This document shows positions 27,508-36,739 of a DNA stretch of 64,000 bases, piece by piece. Both the position numbers and the translations under genes were made by a program. The stretch lies in contig NZ_RCIQ01000002.1 of NCBI RefSeq assembly GCF_004000255.1, positions 1-64,000 on the forward strand, written 5' to 3'. Each line of letters opens with the position of its first letter. Positions within the stretch are counted from its first letter, which is position 1. Below the pieces are notes generated by a model, which was not told the DNA's origin, ran no database searches, and saw only the letters and a program-made list of their open reading frames with translations. Origin of the DNA: Nioella ostreopsis. GTDB lineage: Bacteria > Pseudomonadota > Alphaproteobacteria > Rhodobacterales > Rhodobacteraceae.

Positions 27508-28803
27508 ATGACCGACACCACGTCTCAGCCAATTCCCCCGCAGCGCAAGAGTTTCGTCCAGCAACTGGAGCTGGATACGCGTCTATTGGGAATGGTTGGC
27601 GCCTTCATCATCCTTTGCATCGGGTTCGATTTCTTCACGGAAGGCCGCTTCCTGACCCCGCGCAACATCTTCAACCTGACGATCCAGACCGTTTCCGTCG
27701 CCATCATGGCCTGTGGCATGGTCTTCATCATCGTCACCCGCCATATCGACCTGTCGGTCGGTGCCTTGCTGGCCACCTGTTCGGCCATCATGGCGATCAC
27801 ACAGACCGATATCCTGCCCAACATGATGGGGCTGGGGCTTGGGCATCCGCTCATCGCGCCGATCACCATTGTCGTCGGGATCGCGGCGGGGGCCCTGATC
27901 GGGGCCTTCCATGGCTACCTTGTGGGCTACCTGACCATCCCCGCCTTCATCGTGACGCTTGGTGGCCTGCTGGTCTGGCGCAATGTGGGCTGGTTCCTCA
28001 CCCGCGGTCAGACCATCGGCCCGCTGGATGAGACCTTCATGGCCTTCGGTGGCATCAACGGCACGCTCGGGCCGAGCCTGTCCTGGATCGTCGGTGGGGT
28101 TCTGACGGTCGCTGCCATTGCCGCGATGTGGAATTCCCGCCGCAGCAAGGCCAGCCATGACTTTCCGGTCAAGCCGGTCTGGGCCGAGCTGACCCTGTCG
28201 GCAATCATCGCCTCTGCCATCATGGGTTTCATCTGGGTTCTGAACTCCTACGAAATTCCCACGGCCCGTCTGCGCCGCCTGTTCGAGGCGCGGGGCGAGG
28301 TCATGCCCGAAGGGTTCACCACCACCTACGGTCTGCCGATCTCGGTTCTGCTGCTGATCGGTATCGCCATCGCGATGACCATCCTGGCCCGCCGCACCCG
28401 TCTTGGCCGTTACATCTTCGCCACTGGCGGCAATCCGGATGCGGCAGAGCTGTCGGGCATCAACACGCGCCTTCTGACGGTCAAGATCTTCGCCCTGATG
28501 GGCGCGCTCTGCGCCGTGTCTGCGGTCGTGGCCTCGGCGCGTCTGGCCAACCACACCAACGACATCGGCACGCTCGATGAACTGCGCGTCATCGCGGCGG
28601 CGGTCATTGGCGGCACGGCGCTTTCGGGCGGTCTTGGCACCATTCACGGGGCGATCCTGGGGGCGCTGATCATGCAGTCGCTGCAATCGGGCATGGCCAT
28701 GGTCGGTGTCGATGCGCCCTACCAGAACATCGTTGTCGGTGTTGTGCTGGTCGCGGCCGTCCTGATCGACATCATCTACCGCAAACGCACGGGGGATCAC
28801 TGA
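27508..28803 (+). CDS. xylH: Xylose ABC transporter permease
   Basis: Inner-membrane permease of the importer, 431 residues with about 12 hydrophobic helices, longer than ribose-type permeases, as XylH usually is. The bacterial permease signature [32 protein letters not shown] (coupling region) lies near residue 350, and [16 protein letters not shown] precedes it. It lies 91 bases after xylF, separated by hairpins, and 1 base before xylG. Confidence 0.94.
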   Translation: MTDTTSQPIPPQRKSFVQQLELDTRLLGMVGAFIILCIGFDFFTEGRFLTPRNIFNLTIQTVSVAIMACGMVFIIVTRHIDLSVGALLATCSAIMAITQTDILPNMMGLGLGHPLIAPITIVVGIAAGALIGAFHGYLVGYLTIPAFIVTLGGLLVWRNVGWFLTRGQTIGPLDETFMAFGGINGTLGPSLSWIVGGVLTVAAIAAMWNSRRSKASHDFPVKPVWAELTLSAIIASAIMGFIWVLNSYEIPTARLRRLFEARGEVMPEGFTTTYGLPISVLLLIGIAIAMTILARRTRLGRYIFATGGNPDAAELSGINTRLLTVKIFALMGALCAVSAVVASARLANHTNDIGTLDELRVIAAAVIGGTALSGGLGTIHGAILGALIMQSLQSGMAMVGVDAPYQNIVVGVVLVAAVLIDIIYRKRTGDH

Positions 28804-28804
28804 T

Positions 28805-29557
28805 ATGACCGCACCACTTGTAGAAATGCGTGACATGTCGATCTCGTTCGGCGGGATCAAGGCGGTGGATCATGTGACGGTCGACCTGCAACCCGGCGAG
28901 GTCGTGGGTCTGCTCGGCCACAATGGCGCGGGCAAGTCGACCCTGATCAAGATGCTGTCGGGGGCCTACAAGCCCGATGGTGGGCAGATCTTCATTAACG
29001 GAGAGAAGGTCACCATCAACAACCCGCGCGACGCACGGGCGCATAATATCGAGACGATCTACCAGACGCTGGCGCTGGCCGACAATCTCGATGCGGCGTC
29101 CAACCTGTTTTTGGGGCGGGAACTGGTCACGCCTCTTGGATTGGTCGACGACGCCGCGATGGAGGCGGAGACGCGCAAGATCATGGGGCGGCTCAACCCG
29201 AACTTCCAGAAGTTCAACGCGCCTGTGTCGGCCCTGTCCGGCGGTCAGCGTCAGTCGGTCGCCATTGCCCGCGCCGTCTACTTCAACGCGCGCATCCTGA
29301 TCATGGATGAACCGACCGCAGCCCTTGGCCCCCATGAAACGCAGATGGTTGCCGAACTGATCCAGCAGTTGAAGGCCGAAGGCATCGGGATTTTCCTGAT
29401 CGACCACGACGTTCATCAGGTCATGAACCTCTGCGACCGGGCCAGCGTGATGAAGAACGGGCAGCTGGTCGGGACCGTCAATGTGAACGAGGTGACGGAT
29501 GACGACCTGCTCGGCATGATCATCCTCGGCAAGCACCCGCACGAAACCGCCGCCTGA
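28805..29557 (+). CDS. xylG: Xylose ABC transporter ATP-binding protein, single nucleotide-binding domain
   Basis: ATPase of the importer, 250 residues. Walker [10 protein letters not shown], signature [14 protein letters not shown], Walker [14 protein letters not shown], and the switch His in LIDHDVHQ are intact. E. coli XylG and RbsA are about 500 residues with two fused ATPase domains; this protein has only one, so the active form should be a homodimer. Single-domain versions occur in alphaproteobacterial sugar importers. It ends the xylFHG operon, followed by a strong terminator. Confidence 0.93.
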   Translation: MTAPLVEMRDMSISFGGIKAVDHVTVDLQPGEVVGLLGHNGAGKSTLIKMLSGAYKPDGGQIFINGEKVTINNPRDARAHNIETIYQTLALADNLDAASNLFLGRELVTPLGLVDDAAMEAETRKIMGRLNPNFQKFNAPVSALSGGQRQSVAIARAVYFNARILIMDEPTAALGPHETQMVAELIQQLKAEGIGIFLIDHDVHQVMNLCDRASVMKNGQLVGTVNVNEVTDDDLLGMIILGKHPHETAA

Positions 29558-29581
29558 TCCGGGGGCGAGAGTTCAGCAAGG

Positions 29582-29609
29582 CGGCGGTCCCCTGGGGGCC
29601 GCCGTTTTT
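29582..29609 (+). terminator. Rho-independent terminator after xylG
   Basis: GC stem CGGCGG-tCCC / GGGg-CCGCCG with a 3-base loop, followed by TTTTT at 29605-29609. It ends the xylFHG transcript. Confidence 0.92.
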
Positions 29610-29719
29610 CGTTGGCGATTTTGGCGCATGTCGTATCCTGCAAGGGCGTTTCGCATTCGGGCAGGTGCCCCGGGGCGAAGCGCGGTCAAGTTGGTCCACC
29701 TTCAGGATGGAGACCGCCC

Positions 29720-31276
29720 ATGTCCGATACCGCCCTCAAGCCCCGCGCCCGCGCCGGTGGCCGCAACGCCCGCCGCAGTCAGCGCATGGTCACCGACAGC
29801 CGCATGCTGCCGGGGCTGGTGAACAGCCTTCCACATTGCGAAGTGATGGACGGATCGCAGGTGGAGCGGATTGACTCGGCCTCAATGGATATTCTGGAAA
29901 ACGTGGGCGTCGTGTTTCGCGATGATATTGCTCTGGCGGATTGGAAGCGCGCGGGCGCCGATGTGCGTGGCGACCGGGTGCATCTGGACCGGGGGCTGGT
30001 GCGAGAGCTGATCGCGACGATCCCGGCCGATTTCACCTACCACGCCCGCAACCCGGCCCATAACGTGCGCCTTGGCGGGCGGCACGCGATCTTCGTGCCG
30101 ATGACCGGCGCGCCCTTCCTGCGGGATCTCGATGACGTGCGCAGGAACCCGACGCTGGCCGATCTGGCGATGTTCCACAAGCTCAGCCACATGTCGCCTG
30201 CGCTGCACAGCTCTGCCCACCACATCGTGGAGCCATATGACCACCCGATCAGCCAGCGGCACCTGCGGATCACCTATTCCTCGATGAAGCACTCGGACAA
30301 GACCTTCATGGGCATGACCACCAGTCCGAAGAACGCCGAAGACGTGATGGAAATGTGCGCGATCCTGTTCGGGGACGATTTCCTCGAAACCCACCCCGTC
30401 ACCACCGGCAATTGCAACGGCAACAGCCCGCTTGTGTGGGACGAAACCATGTTGGGCGCGATGCGCGCGTTCTGCCGTCGGAACCAGCCGGTGCTGTGCA
30501 GCCCCTTCGTTCTGGGCGGCGCCAACACGCCCGCATCCGTCGCGCCCGCCGTGGCACAACTGAACGCAGAGGCCCTGTCGGCACTCGCCTACACTCAGGT
30601 GATCCGACGCGGTTGCCCGGCGATCTACGGGCATTACCTGTCGACGGTCTCCATGAAATCCGGCGCGCCGATGGCGGGGACGCCCGAGATCAGCCTGATG
30701 AACTTCATGATCGGCCAGATGGCGCGGTTCTATGGCGTGCCCTGGCGGACCTCGAACACGCTTGGCGGGGCCAAGACCTTTGATGCGCAAGCGGGCTATG
30801 AAAGCGCCACGACGCTTTCCGCCGTCATGCATGCGGGCGCGAACTACATCTGGCATTCGGCAGGCTGGAACGAGGCCGGGATGCACTGTTCCGTCGCCAA
30901 GTTTGTGGTGGATGCCGAACAATGTGCCATGGCCTACCGCATGGCCGAAGGGCCGAGGTGGGACGATTTCGACGAAGGCATCGCCGCGGTGTCCGATATC
31001 GGGCCGGGCGGGCACTACCTTGGCCATCCGCATACGCAGGAGAATTTTCAACGGGCCTTTTTCATGCCGGAGCTATTCGACAACAACTCCATCGAGCAAT
31101 GGGTTGCGGAGGGGTCGAAAGAGATCACCGAACGGGCCCTGACCCATGCGCGGAAGCTTCTGCGGGAATATGAGGAACCGATACTCGATCCGGCGAAGAA
31201 CGAGGCGCTGCTGGACTATATCGCCCGGCGCGAGCGGGAAATTCCCGCTGCCGATGCCCTGAACCAGGAGTTCTGA
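29720..31276 (+). CDS. MttB-family methyltransferase without pyrrolysine
   Basis: A 518-residue COG5598-type protein related to trimethylamine:corrinoid methyltransferase. There is no in-frame TAG, so it belongs to the non-pyrrolysine branch, whose studied members demethylate quaternary amines such as glycine betaine or proline betaine. The TIM-barrel core includes TTGNCNGNSPLVWDETM, PFVLGGANTPASVAPAVAQ and WRTSNTLGGAKTFDAQAGYE. The ATG at 29720 follows GGATGGAGA; the frame extends to 29612 over non-conserved sequence. It starts with a basic, Arg-rich tail. A TMADH-like flavoprotein follows after 4 bases, but no corrinoid protein gene is present nearby, so the methyl acceptor is unclear. Confidence 0.85.
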   Translation: MSDTALKPRARAGGRNARRSQRMVTDSRMLPGLVNSLPHCEVMDGSQVERIDSASMDILENVGVVFRDDIALADWKRAGADVRGDRVHLDRGLVRELIATIPADFTYHARNPAHNVRLGGRHAIFVPMTGAPFLRDLDDVRRNPTLADLAMFHKLSHMSPALHSSAHHIVEPYDHPISQRHLRITYSSMKHSDKTFMGMTTSPKNAEDVMEMCAILFGDDFLETHPVTTGNCNGNSPLVWDETMLGAMRAFCRRNQPVLCSPFVLGGANTPASVAPAVAQLNAEALSALAYTQVIRRGCPAIYGHYLSTVSMKSGAPMAGTPEISLMNFMIGQMARFYGVPWRTSNTLGGAKTFDAQAGYESATTLSAVMHAGANYIWHSAGWNEAGMHCSVAKFVVDAEQCAMAYRMAEGPRWDDFDEGIAAVSDIGPGGHYLGHPHTQENFQRAFFMPELFDNNSIEQWVAEGSKEITERALTHARKLLREYEEPILDPAKNEALLDYIARREREIPAADALNQEF

Positions 31277-31280
31277 CCGC

Positions 31281-33311
31281 ATGGCCGATCCCCTGCTGGA
31301 GCCCTTCCAGCTGCGCCACCTGACGATCCGCAACCGGATCATCTCGACCGCGCACGCCCCGAACCTGGTGGAGGAGGGGCACCCGCGCGACCGCTACCGT
31401 CTCTATCATGAGGAGAAGGCCAAGGGAGGGATCGGGATGACCATGGTGGGCGGGTCCACCAATATCGCGCCCGACAGCCCGTCTGTGTTTGGGCAGCTCT
31501 ACGCGGGCGATGACAGCATCGTGCCGTGGTTCCAGCGGCTGACCGAGGGGGTGAAATCCCATGGTGCTGCGATCATGTGCCAGATCACCCATATGGGGCG
31601 GCGCACGGCCTGGGACGATGGCCATTGGCTGCCGGTGATCGGCCCGTCGGGGCGGCGAGAACGGGCGCATCGGGCCTTCCCGAAGGGGATGGAGCGGGAG
31701 GATATCGCGCGGGTGGTGGGCGATTTCGCCGCCGCCGCGCGCCGCTGTCAGGAGGGCGGGTTCGACGGGATCGAGCTGCTCTCGCATTCGCATCTTCTTG
31801 GGCAGTTCCTGTCGCCTTTGGTGAATGACCGAGAAGACGACTACGGCGGGTCGCTGGAAAACCGGTTACGCCTGACGCTGGAGGTTCTGGCCGCCGTGCG
31901 CGCTGCCGTGGGACCAGAGATGATCCTTGGCATCCGCATGACAGGGGATGAACTGGAAAAGGCCGGGCTCTCCGCTGATGACTGTGTGGCCGTGGCGCGG
32001 ATGCTGGCGAATACGGGGCAGGTGGATTTCCTGAATATCCTCGCCGGTGCGCCGTATGACGACCTTGGCCTTGCGGGATGGGTGCCGCCTATGGGGATGC
32101 CCGCCGCCCCGCATCTGCCCATAGCGGGCCGTATCCGGCAGGCGACGGGCCTGCCCGTGATCCACGCAGGCGGCATCGCCGATCTGGCCACTGCCCGACA
32201 TGCGGTGAGCGAAGGCCATGTGGACCTCGTCGGCATGACCCGCGCCCATATCACCGACCCGCATCTGGTGGCGAAACTGATGCGCGGCGAGGAAGATCGT
32301 ATCCGCCCCTGTGTCGGCCTCGGCGCCTGTGTCGACCGCGTGAACCAGGGCAAGCCCGCCGTTTGTGGCCACAACGCCGCGACGGGGCGCGAAGCGGTGA
32401 TGCCGCATGTGATTGCCCCCGCTGAAATCCGTCGCAAGGTCGTCGTTGTGGGTGGCGGCCCCGCAGGGCTGGAGGCGGCGCGCGTATCCGCGCTTCGGGG
32501 CCATGACGTGGTGCTGATGGAAGCGGCGGATCGGCTTGGCGGGCAGCTGCTGCTCGCGTGCAAGGGCAGGGTGCGGCGGCAGGTCAGGGGCGTGGCCGAC
32601 TGGCTGATTGCCGAGGTGGAGCGGCTCGGAGTCGAAACCCGGCTGAATTGCTATGCAGAGGCCGGGGACGTGCTGACTGAGGCGCCCGATACGGTCATCA
32701 TCGCCACTGGCGGCTGGCCGGAGCCGCCCGCGATCCCCGGCGGCGACCTGACCCTGTCCGGTTGGGATGTGCTCTCCGGTGCGGCCCGGCCATCCGGCGC
32801 GGTCCTGCTGATGGACGAGGCAGGCGACCAGCCCGGGGCCGTTACCGCCGATGCGCTGGCCGAGATGGGATGCGCGGTGGAATTGGTCACCCCCGATCGC
32901 ACCGCGCTGCACGATCTCGGCCCCACGACCTCCGCCGTTGCCCTGCGCCAGTTGGCCCGCGACGGGGTGCGAATGACCTGCCTGCACGAATTGACCCGCG
33001 TCGAGGCGGACGGTGCGAAACTCTTGGCCACGCTGCGCCATGTGCTGACCGGCGACACCGTCAGGCGGAGCGTGGATCATGTGGTGGTGGAACATGGCCT
33101 GACGCCCTCGGACGCGCTTTATCACGCGCTGAAGGAAGGCTCGTCCAACCTCGGCCAGCTTGACCATGCGGCCATGATCGCGGGCACCGACCCGTTCCGG
33201 CAGCTGAACCCGCACGGCCGCTTCCGGCTGGCCCGGATCGGGGATGCGGTGGCGGGGCGGAACATCCATGCCGCTGTCTACGATGCGTTGAGGGTCTGCA
33301 AGTCCCTATAA
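31281..33311 (+). CDS. TMADH / N-methylproline demethylase-like flavoprotein
   Basis: A 676-residue protein of the 2,4-dienoyl-CoA reductase / trimethylamine dehydrogenase family: an FMN TIM barrel (about 1-350, with ICQ-type MCQITHMGRRT and LVNDREDDYGGSLENR), an Fe-S linker, then an FAD/NADH domain (KVVVVGGGPAGLEAARVSALRG). Some relatives oxidise N-methyl groups of secondary or tertiary amines. In the Fe-S region CVGLGACVDRVNQGKPAVC, the second of the four usual cysteines is Leu and one residue is missing. It is in an operon with the MttB-like protein, so a two-step demethylation of a quaternary amine is a fair hypothesis. Confidence 0.83.
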   Translation: MADPLLEPFQLRHLTIRNRIISTAHAPNLVEEGHPRDRYRLYHEEKAKGGIGMTMVGGSTNIAPDSPSVFGQLYAGDDSIVPWFQRLTEGVKSHGAAIMCQITHMGRRTAWDDGHWLPVIGPSGRRERAHRAFPKGMEREDIARVVGDFAAAARRCQEGGFDGIELLSHSHLLGQFLSPLVNDREDDYGGSLENRLRLTLEVLAAVRAAVGPEMILGIRMTGDELEKAGLSADDCVAVARMLANTGQVDFLNILAGAPYDDLGLAGWVPPMGMPAAPHLPIAGRIRQATGLPVIHAGGIADLATARHAVSEGHVDLVGMTRAHITDPHLVAKLMRGEEDRIRPCVGLGACVDRVNQGKPAVCGHNAATGREAVMPHVIAPAEIRRKVVVVGGGPAGLEAARVSALRGHDVVLMEAADRLGGQLLLACKGRVRRQVRGVADWLIAEVERLGVETRLNCYAEAGDVLTEAPDTVIIATGGWPEPPAIPGGDLTLSGWDVLSGAARPSGAVLLMDEAGDQPGAVTADALAEMGCAVELVTPDRTALHDLGPTTSAVALRQLARDGVRMTCLHELTRVEADGAKLLATLRHVLTGDTVRRSVDHVVVEHGLTPSDALYHALKEGSSNLGQLDHAAMIAGTDPFRQLNPHGRFRLARIGDAVAGRNIHAAVYDALRVCKSL

Positions 33312-33351
33312 GGGATTTACTTTTCCCGCGCTTTGCCGCTCTGTCACCACC

Positions 33352-34227
33352 ATGACCGACCACCTCAAAGGCCTTCTGATCACAACCTGCGGCGTCCTGC
33401 TCGTGGTGCCGGATTCGCTTTTCGTGCGGCTCATCGTGGCGGAACCCACGGTGATCGTCTTCTGGCGTGGGCTGATCGCGGGGCTTCTGGTCGCCTCCGC
33501 CGTGCTGGCGTTTCAGGGGTTGAGCGGCTTCCGCGCCGTGCTGCGCACCGGCTGGCCGGGGGTGATCTACACCGTTTTGCTTGCCTCCACCGCGCCGGGC
33601 TTCGTCATGGCGGTGGCGCATACGAGCGTGGCAAACGTGGTGTTCATCCTCGCCTCGATGCCCATCTTCGCCGCCGTCTTCAGCCGGGTCTTTCTGGGCG
33701 AGCCGATCACGCGACGGATGCTGTTGACCATCGTCGCCGTTCTGGCGGGGCTCGGGGTCATCGCTTATGGCTCGGGCGAGAATGAACTGGCCTCGTGGAA
33801 GGGCGACCTCTGGGCGCTTTACACCTCCGCCTCCTTCGCCGCTGCGCTGACGGCGGTGCGGCGGCTGCGCGATACCTCGATGATCCCGGCGGTGCCGGTG
33901 GCCTATTTCCTGGCCGCCCTGATGATGTCGGCCATTTCCGACCCGTTGGCGAGTTTTGCCCCGCAATGGCCGCTCTTCCTGGCACACGGGGCGATCATCG
34001 GCGCGTCCTCCTGCCTGCTGGTCCTCGGCCCGCGCTACCTGAGCTCGGCGGAAGTGGCGCTGCTGATCCTGCTGGAATCCGTCCTCGCACCGCTGCTGGT
34101 CTGGGCCGTGGTGGGCGAAGACCCCGGTATCTGGGCGATCTTCGGTGGCGCGGTGGTGATCGGGGCGCTTCTGGTCTCGAACCTCATCGCACTGCGCCGC
34201 CGCCGCCGGGTCCCGGTGGCGCGCTGA
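33352..34227 (+). CDS. EamA/DMT-family transporter
   Basis: An inner-membrane transporter of the drug/metabolite superfamily, 291 residues with ten predicted helices in two EamA repeats (about 5-135 and 148-283). Members export or import amino acids, amines and other small molecules; the direction is not predictable from sequence. It starts 40 bases after the TMADH-like gene on the same strand and may move the substrate or a product of that pair. Confidence 0.82.
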   Translation: MTDHLKGLLITTCGVLLVVPDSLFVRLIVAEPTVIVFWRGLIAGLLVASAVLAFQGLSGFRAVLRTGWPGVIYTVLLASTAPGFVMAVAHTSVANVVFILASMPIFAAVFSRVFLGEPITRRMLLTIVAVLAGLGVIAYGSGENELASWKGDLWALYTSASFAAALTAVRRLRDTSMIPAVPVAYFLAALMMSAISDPLASFAPQWPLFLAHGAIIGASSCLLVLGPRYLSSAEVALLILLESVLAPLLVWAVVGEDPGIWAIFGGAVVIGALLVSNLIALRRRRRVPVAR

Positions 34228-34257
34228 TCCGGCCAGCGCGCCGTCGCCAGGGAAAGC

Positions 34258-34713
34258 TTACGCGGGGGGAAGGATGGTCATGCCGACCGCTTCGGCCTTT
34301 TGCAGCACGGCGGGGATATTCGGTTCCGACGGGGCAGGCAGGTCGGTCTGACCATTCGGCAGGACTGTGCCGATCCCGGTAAAGAAAGCCTCGTGCATAT
34401 TGCCGGGGCTGTTCAGGATCAGGAGCCGCGCAGGCGCGTCTCCGACCGCCTGAAAGGCATGCACGGCCCCGTCCGGTATCGGGATGAAGTCGCCCTTCCG
34501 GGCAAGGGTTTCCGTGCCGTCGATCATGAAGCCGACCTGACCGTCGAGGATAAAGAATCCCTCGGTTTCCCCGGCATGGTGGTTTGGGGGCGCGCCCGCG
34601 CCAACGGGAACCACGCATTCCACAAGGCAGTATTTTCCATCCACCTCGTCGGGAAATGCGTGAAAGTTCATGAGAATATTCAATACGTTATATGTGCGTG
34701 CGCGATCCGACAT
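34258..34713 (-). CDS. Small cupin-domain protein
   Basis: A 151-residue single cupin. Motif 1 is PPNHHAGETEGFFILDGQVGF, with the His-His-Glu metal ligands, and motif 2 is GDFIPIPDGAVHAFQAVG, with the final His. It may be a metal-dependent dioxygenase/isomerase or a small-molecule sensor; sequence alone does not tell. AGGAAA precedes the ATG. It is divergent from the TetR gene and shares the palindromic operator at 34765, so it is the likely target of that regulator. Confidence 0.8.
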   Translation of the reverse strand: MSDRARTYNVLNILMNFHAFPDEVDGKYCLVECVVPVGAGAPPNHHAGETEGFFILDGQVGFMIDGTETLARKGDFIPIPDGAVHAFQAVGDAPARLLILNSPGNMHEAFFTGIGTVLPNGQTDLPAPSEPNIPAVLQKAEAVGMTILPPA

Positions 34714-34764
34714 GGGGTGTTTCCTGTTGCTTGATTCCTGCGATTATGATACACAAATCTCAAT

Positions 34765-34782
34765 ATGAGACAAGTGTCTCAT
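34765..34782. promoter_or_regulatory. Palindromic operator between cupin and TetR genes
   Basis: A perfect inverted repeat ATGAGACA-AG-TGTCTCAT in the 85-base divergent gap, 17 bases before the tetR-family start codon. The size and symmetry suit a TetR-family dimer site controlling both directions. Confidence 0.7.
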
Positions 34783-34798
34783 TAACTGGAGGATCGGC

Positions 34799-35401
34799 AT
34801 GACCAAGGGCAGAACGTCCCAGAAAGAACGCACGCGCAGGGCGATCCTGGATGGCGCACGCCAGCTTCTGTCCGAAGGTGCCCCCGTGACCGTCGCCGCC
34901 GCGGCAGAGCGGCACGGCGTGTCGAAGGCTACGGCATACCGCTATTTCTCGGACCCCGACATTCTGGTGTCGGAGGCGATGCTGGACATCGAGGTGAAGT
35001 CCTATGAAGACATCACGCGGAACGCGAACAGCCTGCGAGAGCGTTTGCTCGCCATTAACCTCTATTTCCTTGATCTTGCGCTCGAAAATGAAATGGGCTT
35101 TCGCCAGTTCCTTGGGCGGACACTGACGGTTTCGGCCTCCGGCACGGACAAGGTGCGTCGAGGTGCGCGGCGCATCAGCATGTATCGCCAGGCGCTGGCC
35201 GATGACGACGGGGGGTTGTCGCGAACGGATCAGGATGCGTTGGTTCGGGCGCTTGCCCCCGCGACCGGCATCGAGGCGATGACGGCGCTGCTGGACGTGG
35301 CCGGGGCGGAGCCTGAACAGGCACGCGAGGCGGTGTCGACCATGACACTGGCGATACTGGATCGGTTGCTCGGGCCCGCCGGGCAAGCAGGCCAGAGGTG
35401 A
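34799..35401 (+). CDS. TetR-family transcriptional regulator
   Basis: A 200-residue regulator with an N-terminal TetR helix-turn-helix (about 9-55: AILDGARQLLSEGAPVTVAAAAERHGVSKATAYRYFSD) and a ligand-binding C-terminal domain that I cannot assign. GGAGGA lies 6 bases before the ATG. The palindrome just upstream is its probable operator, giving autoregulation and repression of the divergent cupin gene. The inducer is unknown. Confidence 0.9.
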   Translation: MTKGRTSQKERTRRAILDGARQLLSEGAPVTVAAAAERHGVSKATAYRYFSDPDILVSEAMLDIEVKSYEDITRNANSLRERLLAINLYFLDLALENEMGFRQFLGRTLTVSASGTDKVRRGARRISMYRQALADDDGGLSRTDQDALVRALAPATGIEAMTALLDVAGAEPEQAREAVSTMTLAILDRLLGPAGQAGQR

Positions 35402-35410
35402 GCGTGGTGT

Positions 35411-36739
35411 CTATTCCGCCCCGGCGCGCCATTCTTTCCAGCGCAGAAACACGTTCGCCCCGATATCCGAAAGGGGCCGGGGGGGAAGGCGTGTCGGGTC
35501 CGGCTCCGCCCGCAGCGCGCGGGTGATGTCGCTGTCCACCTCCATCGCCATTTCCGCCGCCCCCATGCCGGTGAGCGTCCCCCGCGCGGTGCCAAGCCCG
35601 TTCTGACAGCAGGCGGCGTAGAGCCCTTCCTCCAGCTCCCCCGTGACCGACACGCTGTTCCGGCTGAGGCAGAGATGACCCGCCCAGGTAAACTCCATCT
35701 CCAACCCGCGCAGGTCCGGGAAGCGGTTGCCGAACTTCTGGTCATGGATACGGCGAGCCCGGCGCATGGCTGCGTCGCTCGCCACCATGCCGGGTTTGAA
35801 GCTTGCCGCCGTGCGGGTGATGATCCGGCTGCCCCCCTGTGCGCCGCTGATCTTGCGCATGGTGGTGCCCATGGGATCGGACGGCGTCACGCCCCACCGA
35901 TCCGCGCCTTTCACGGCACCCTCGGGCAGAACCGGCGTCATCGAGGCATAGAGGAAGATATGCATCAGCCTGTTCCGGGCGAAGCCGAAGCTTTCGAGCT
36001 GGCCGTTATTGGCCATGATCACCCTTGGTGCGGTGACGGAGCCATGCGCGGTGCCGACATGCCAGTCATTTCCGATCCGTGCGATGCCGGTGACGGGGCT
36101 GTTTTCGTGGATCGCGGCCTTGGCCTTCAGCCCCTCCGCCAGCCCCCGGATATATCCCGCCGGTTGCAGCATCACCGTGCCCGGCGTGTAGAGGCCCGAG
36201 AGGTAATAGGCGCTGCCGGTCAGCTCTTCCATCGCCTTGGCGTCGAGCATCTCGGACGCCTCGCCAAGTGTGGACAGGTGCTTGGCGTAGCTTTCGTTGT
36301 GGGCGTGTCCCGCTGCGCTCGCCGCCCCGTTCACCTTGCCCACGGGATCCGCGAAATCGCGGGGGATGCCATATTCCTCGGCTGCCGACAGGGCGAAAGC
36401 GATGGCTTGCCGGTTGAGGGCGATCACGGCCCGGTCATCGCCAGACCCGGCGTAGTCGTCAGAGGCCAGATCATGCGGCAGGTCGATCATGAAGCCGGAA
36501 TTGCGGCCCGCCGCGCCTTCGGCCACGCGACCTGCGTCCAGCACCACCACCTTCAGCGTCGGGTCCAGTTGCAGAAGCCGCCGCGCGGCGGACAGCCCCG
36601 CGAAGCCTGCCCCCACCACCGCCACATCGGCGGTGATATTGTCCGAGAGCGGCACCGGGGCGGGCTGCCCCGGCAGGATGGCCGACCATGCGGCCGGCCC
36701 CTTGTGAACCGGCAGGCGCCGGGCGTGATGGCTGCTCAC
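35411..36739 (-). CDS. FAD-dependent amine oxidase/dehydrogenase (DAO family, PuuB/OrdL-like)
   Basis: A 442-residue cytoplasmic flavoprotein of the D-amino-acid-oxidase fold. The dinucleotide motif VAVVGAGFAGLSAARRL lies near residue 40, preceded by the WSAILPGQ segment typical of gamma-glutamylputrescine oxidase relatives; a C-terminal FAD-contact motif with CQNGLGTARGTLTGMGAAE is present. It starts with GTG overlapping the stop of the aldehyde dehydrogenase gene (GTGA), so it is the last gene of the GntR-led operon. It probably oxidises an amine to an aldehyde or imine that the neighbouring dehydrogenase then uses. Substrate unknown. Confidence 0.85.
   Translation of the reverse strand: MSSHHARRLPVHKGPAAWSAILPGQPAPVPLSDNITADVAVVGAGFAGLSAARRLLQLDPTLKVVVLDAGRVAEGAAGRNSGFMIDLPHDLASDDYAGSGDDRAVIALNRQAIAFALSAAEEYGIPRDFADPVGKVNGAASAAGHAHNESYAKHLSTLGEASEMLDAKAMEELTGSAYYLSGLYTPGTVMLQPAGYIRGLAEGLKAKAAIHENSPVTGIARIGNDWHVGTAHGSVTAPRVIMANNGQLESFGFARNRLMHIFLYASMTPVLPEGAVKGADRWGVTPSDPMGTTMRKISGAQGGSRIITRTAASFKPGMVASDAAMRRARRIHDQKFGNRFPDLRGLEMEFTWAGHLCLSRNSVSVTGELEEGLYAACCQNGLGTARGTLTGMGAAEMAMEVDSDITRALRAEPDPTRLPPRPLSDIGANVFLRWKEWRAGAE

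Noticed and set aside
29720-31276. Possible in-frame TAG (pyrrolysine) in the MttB-like gene
   Set aside because: The frame is open throughout with no internal TAG, so the standard code reads it fully.
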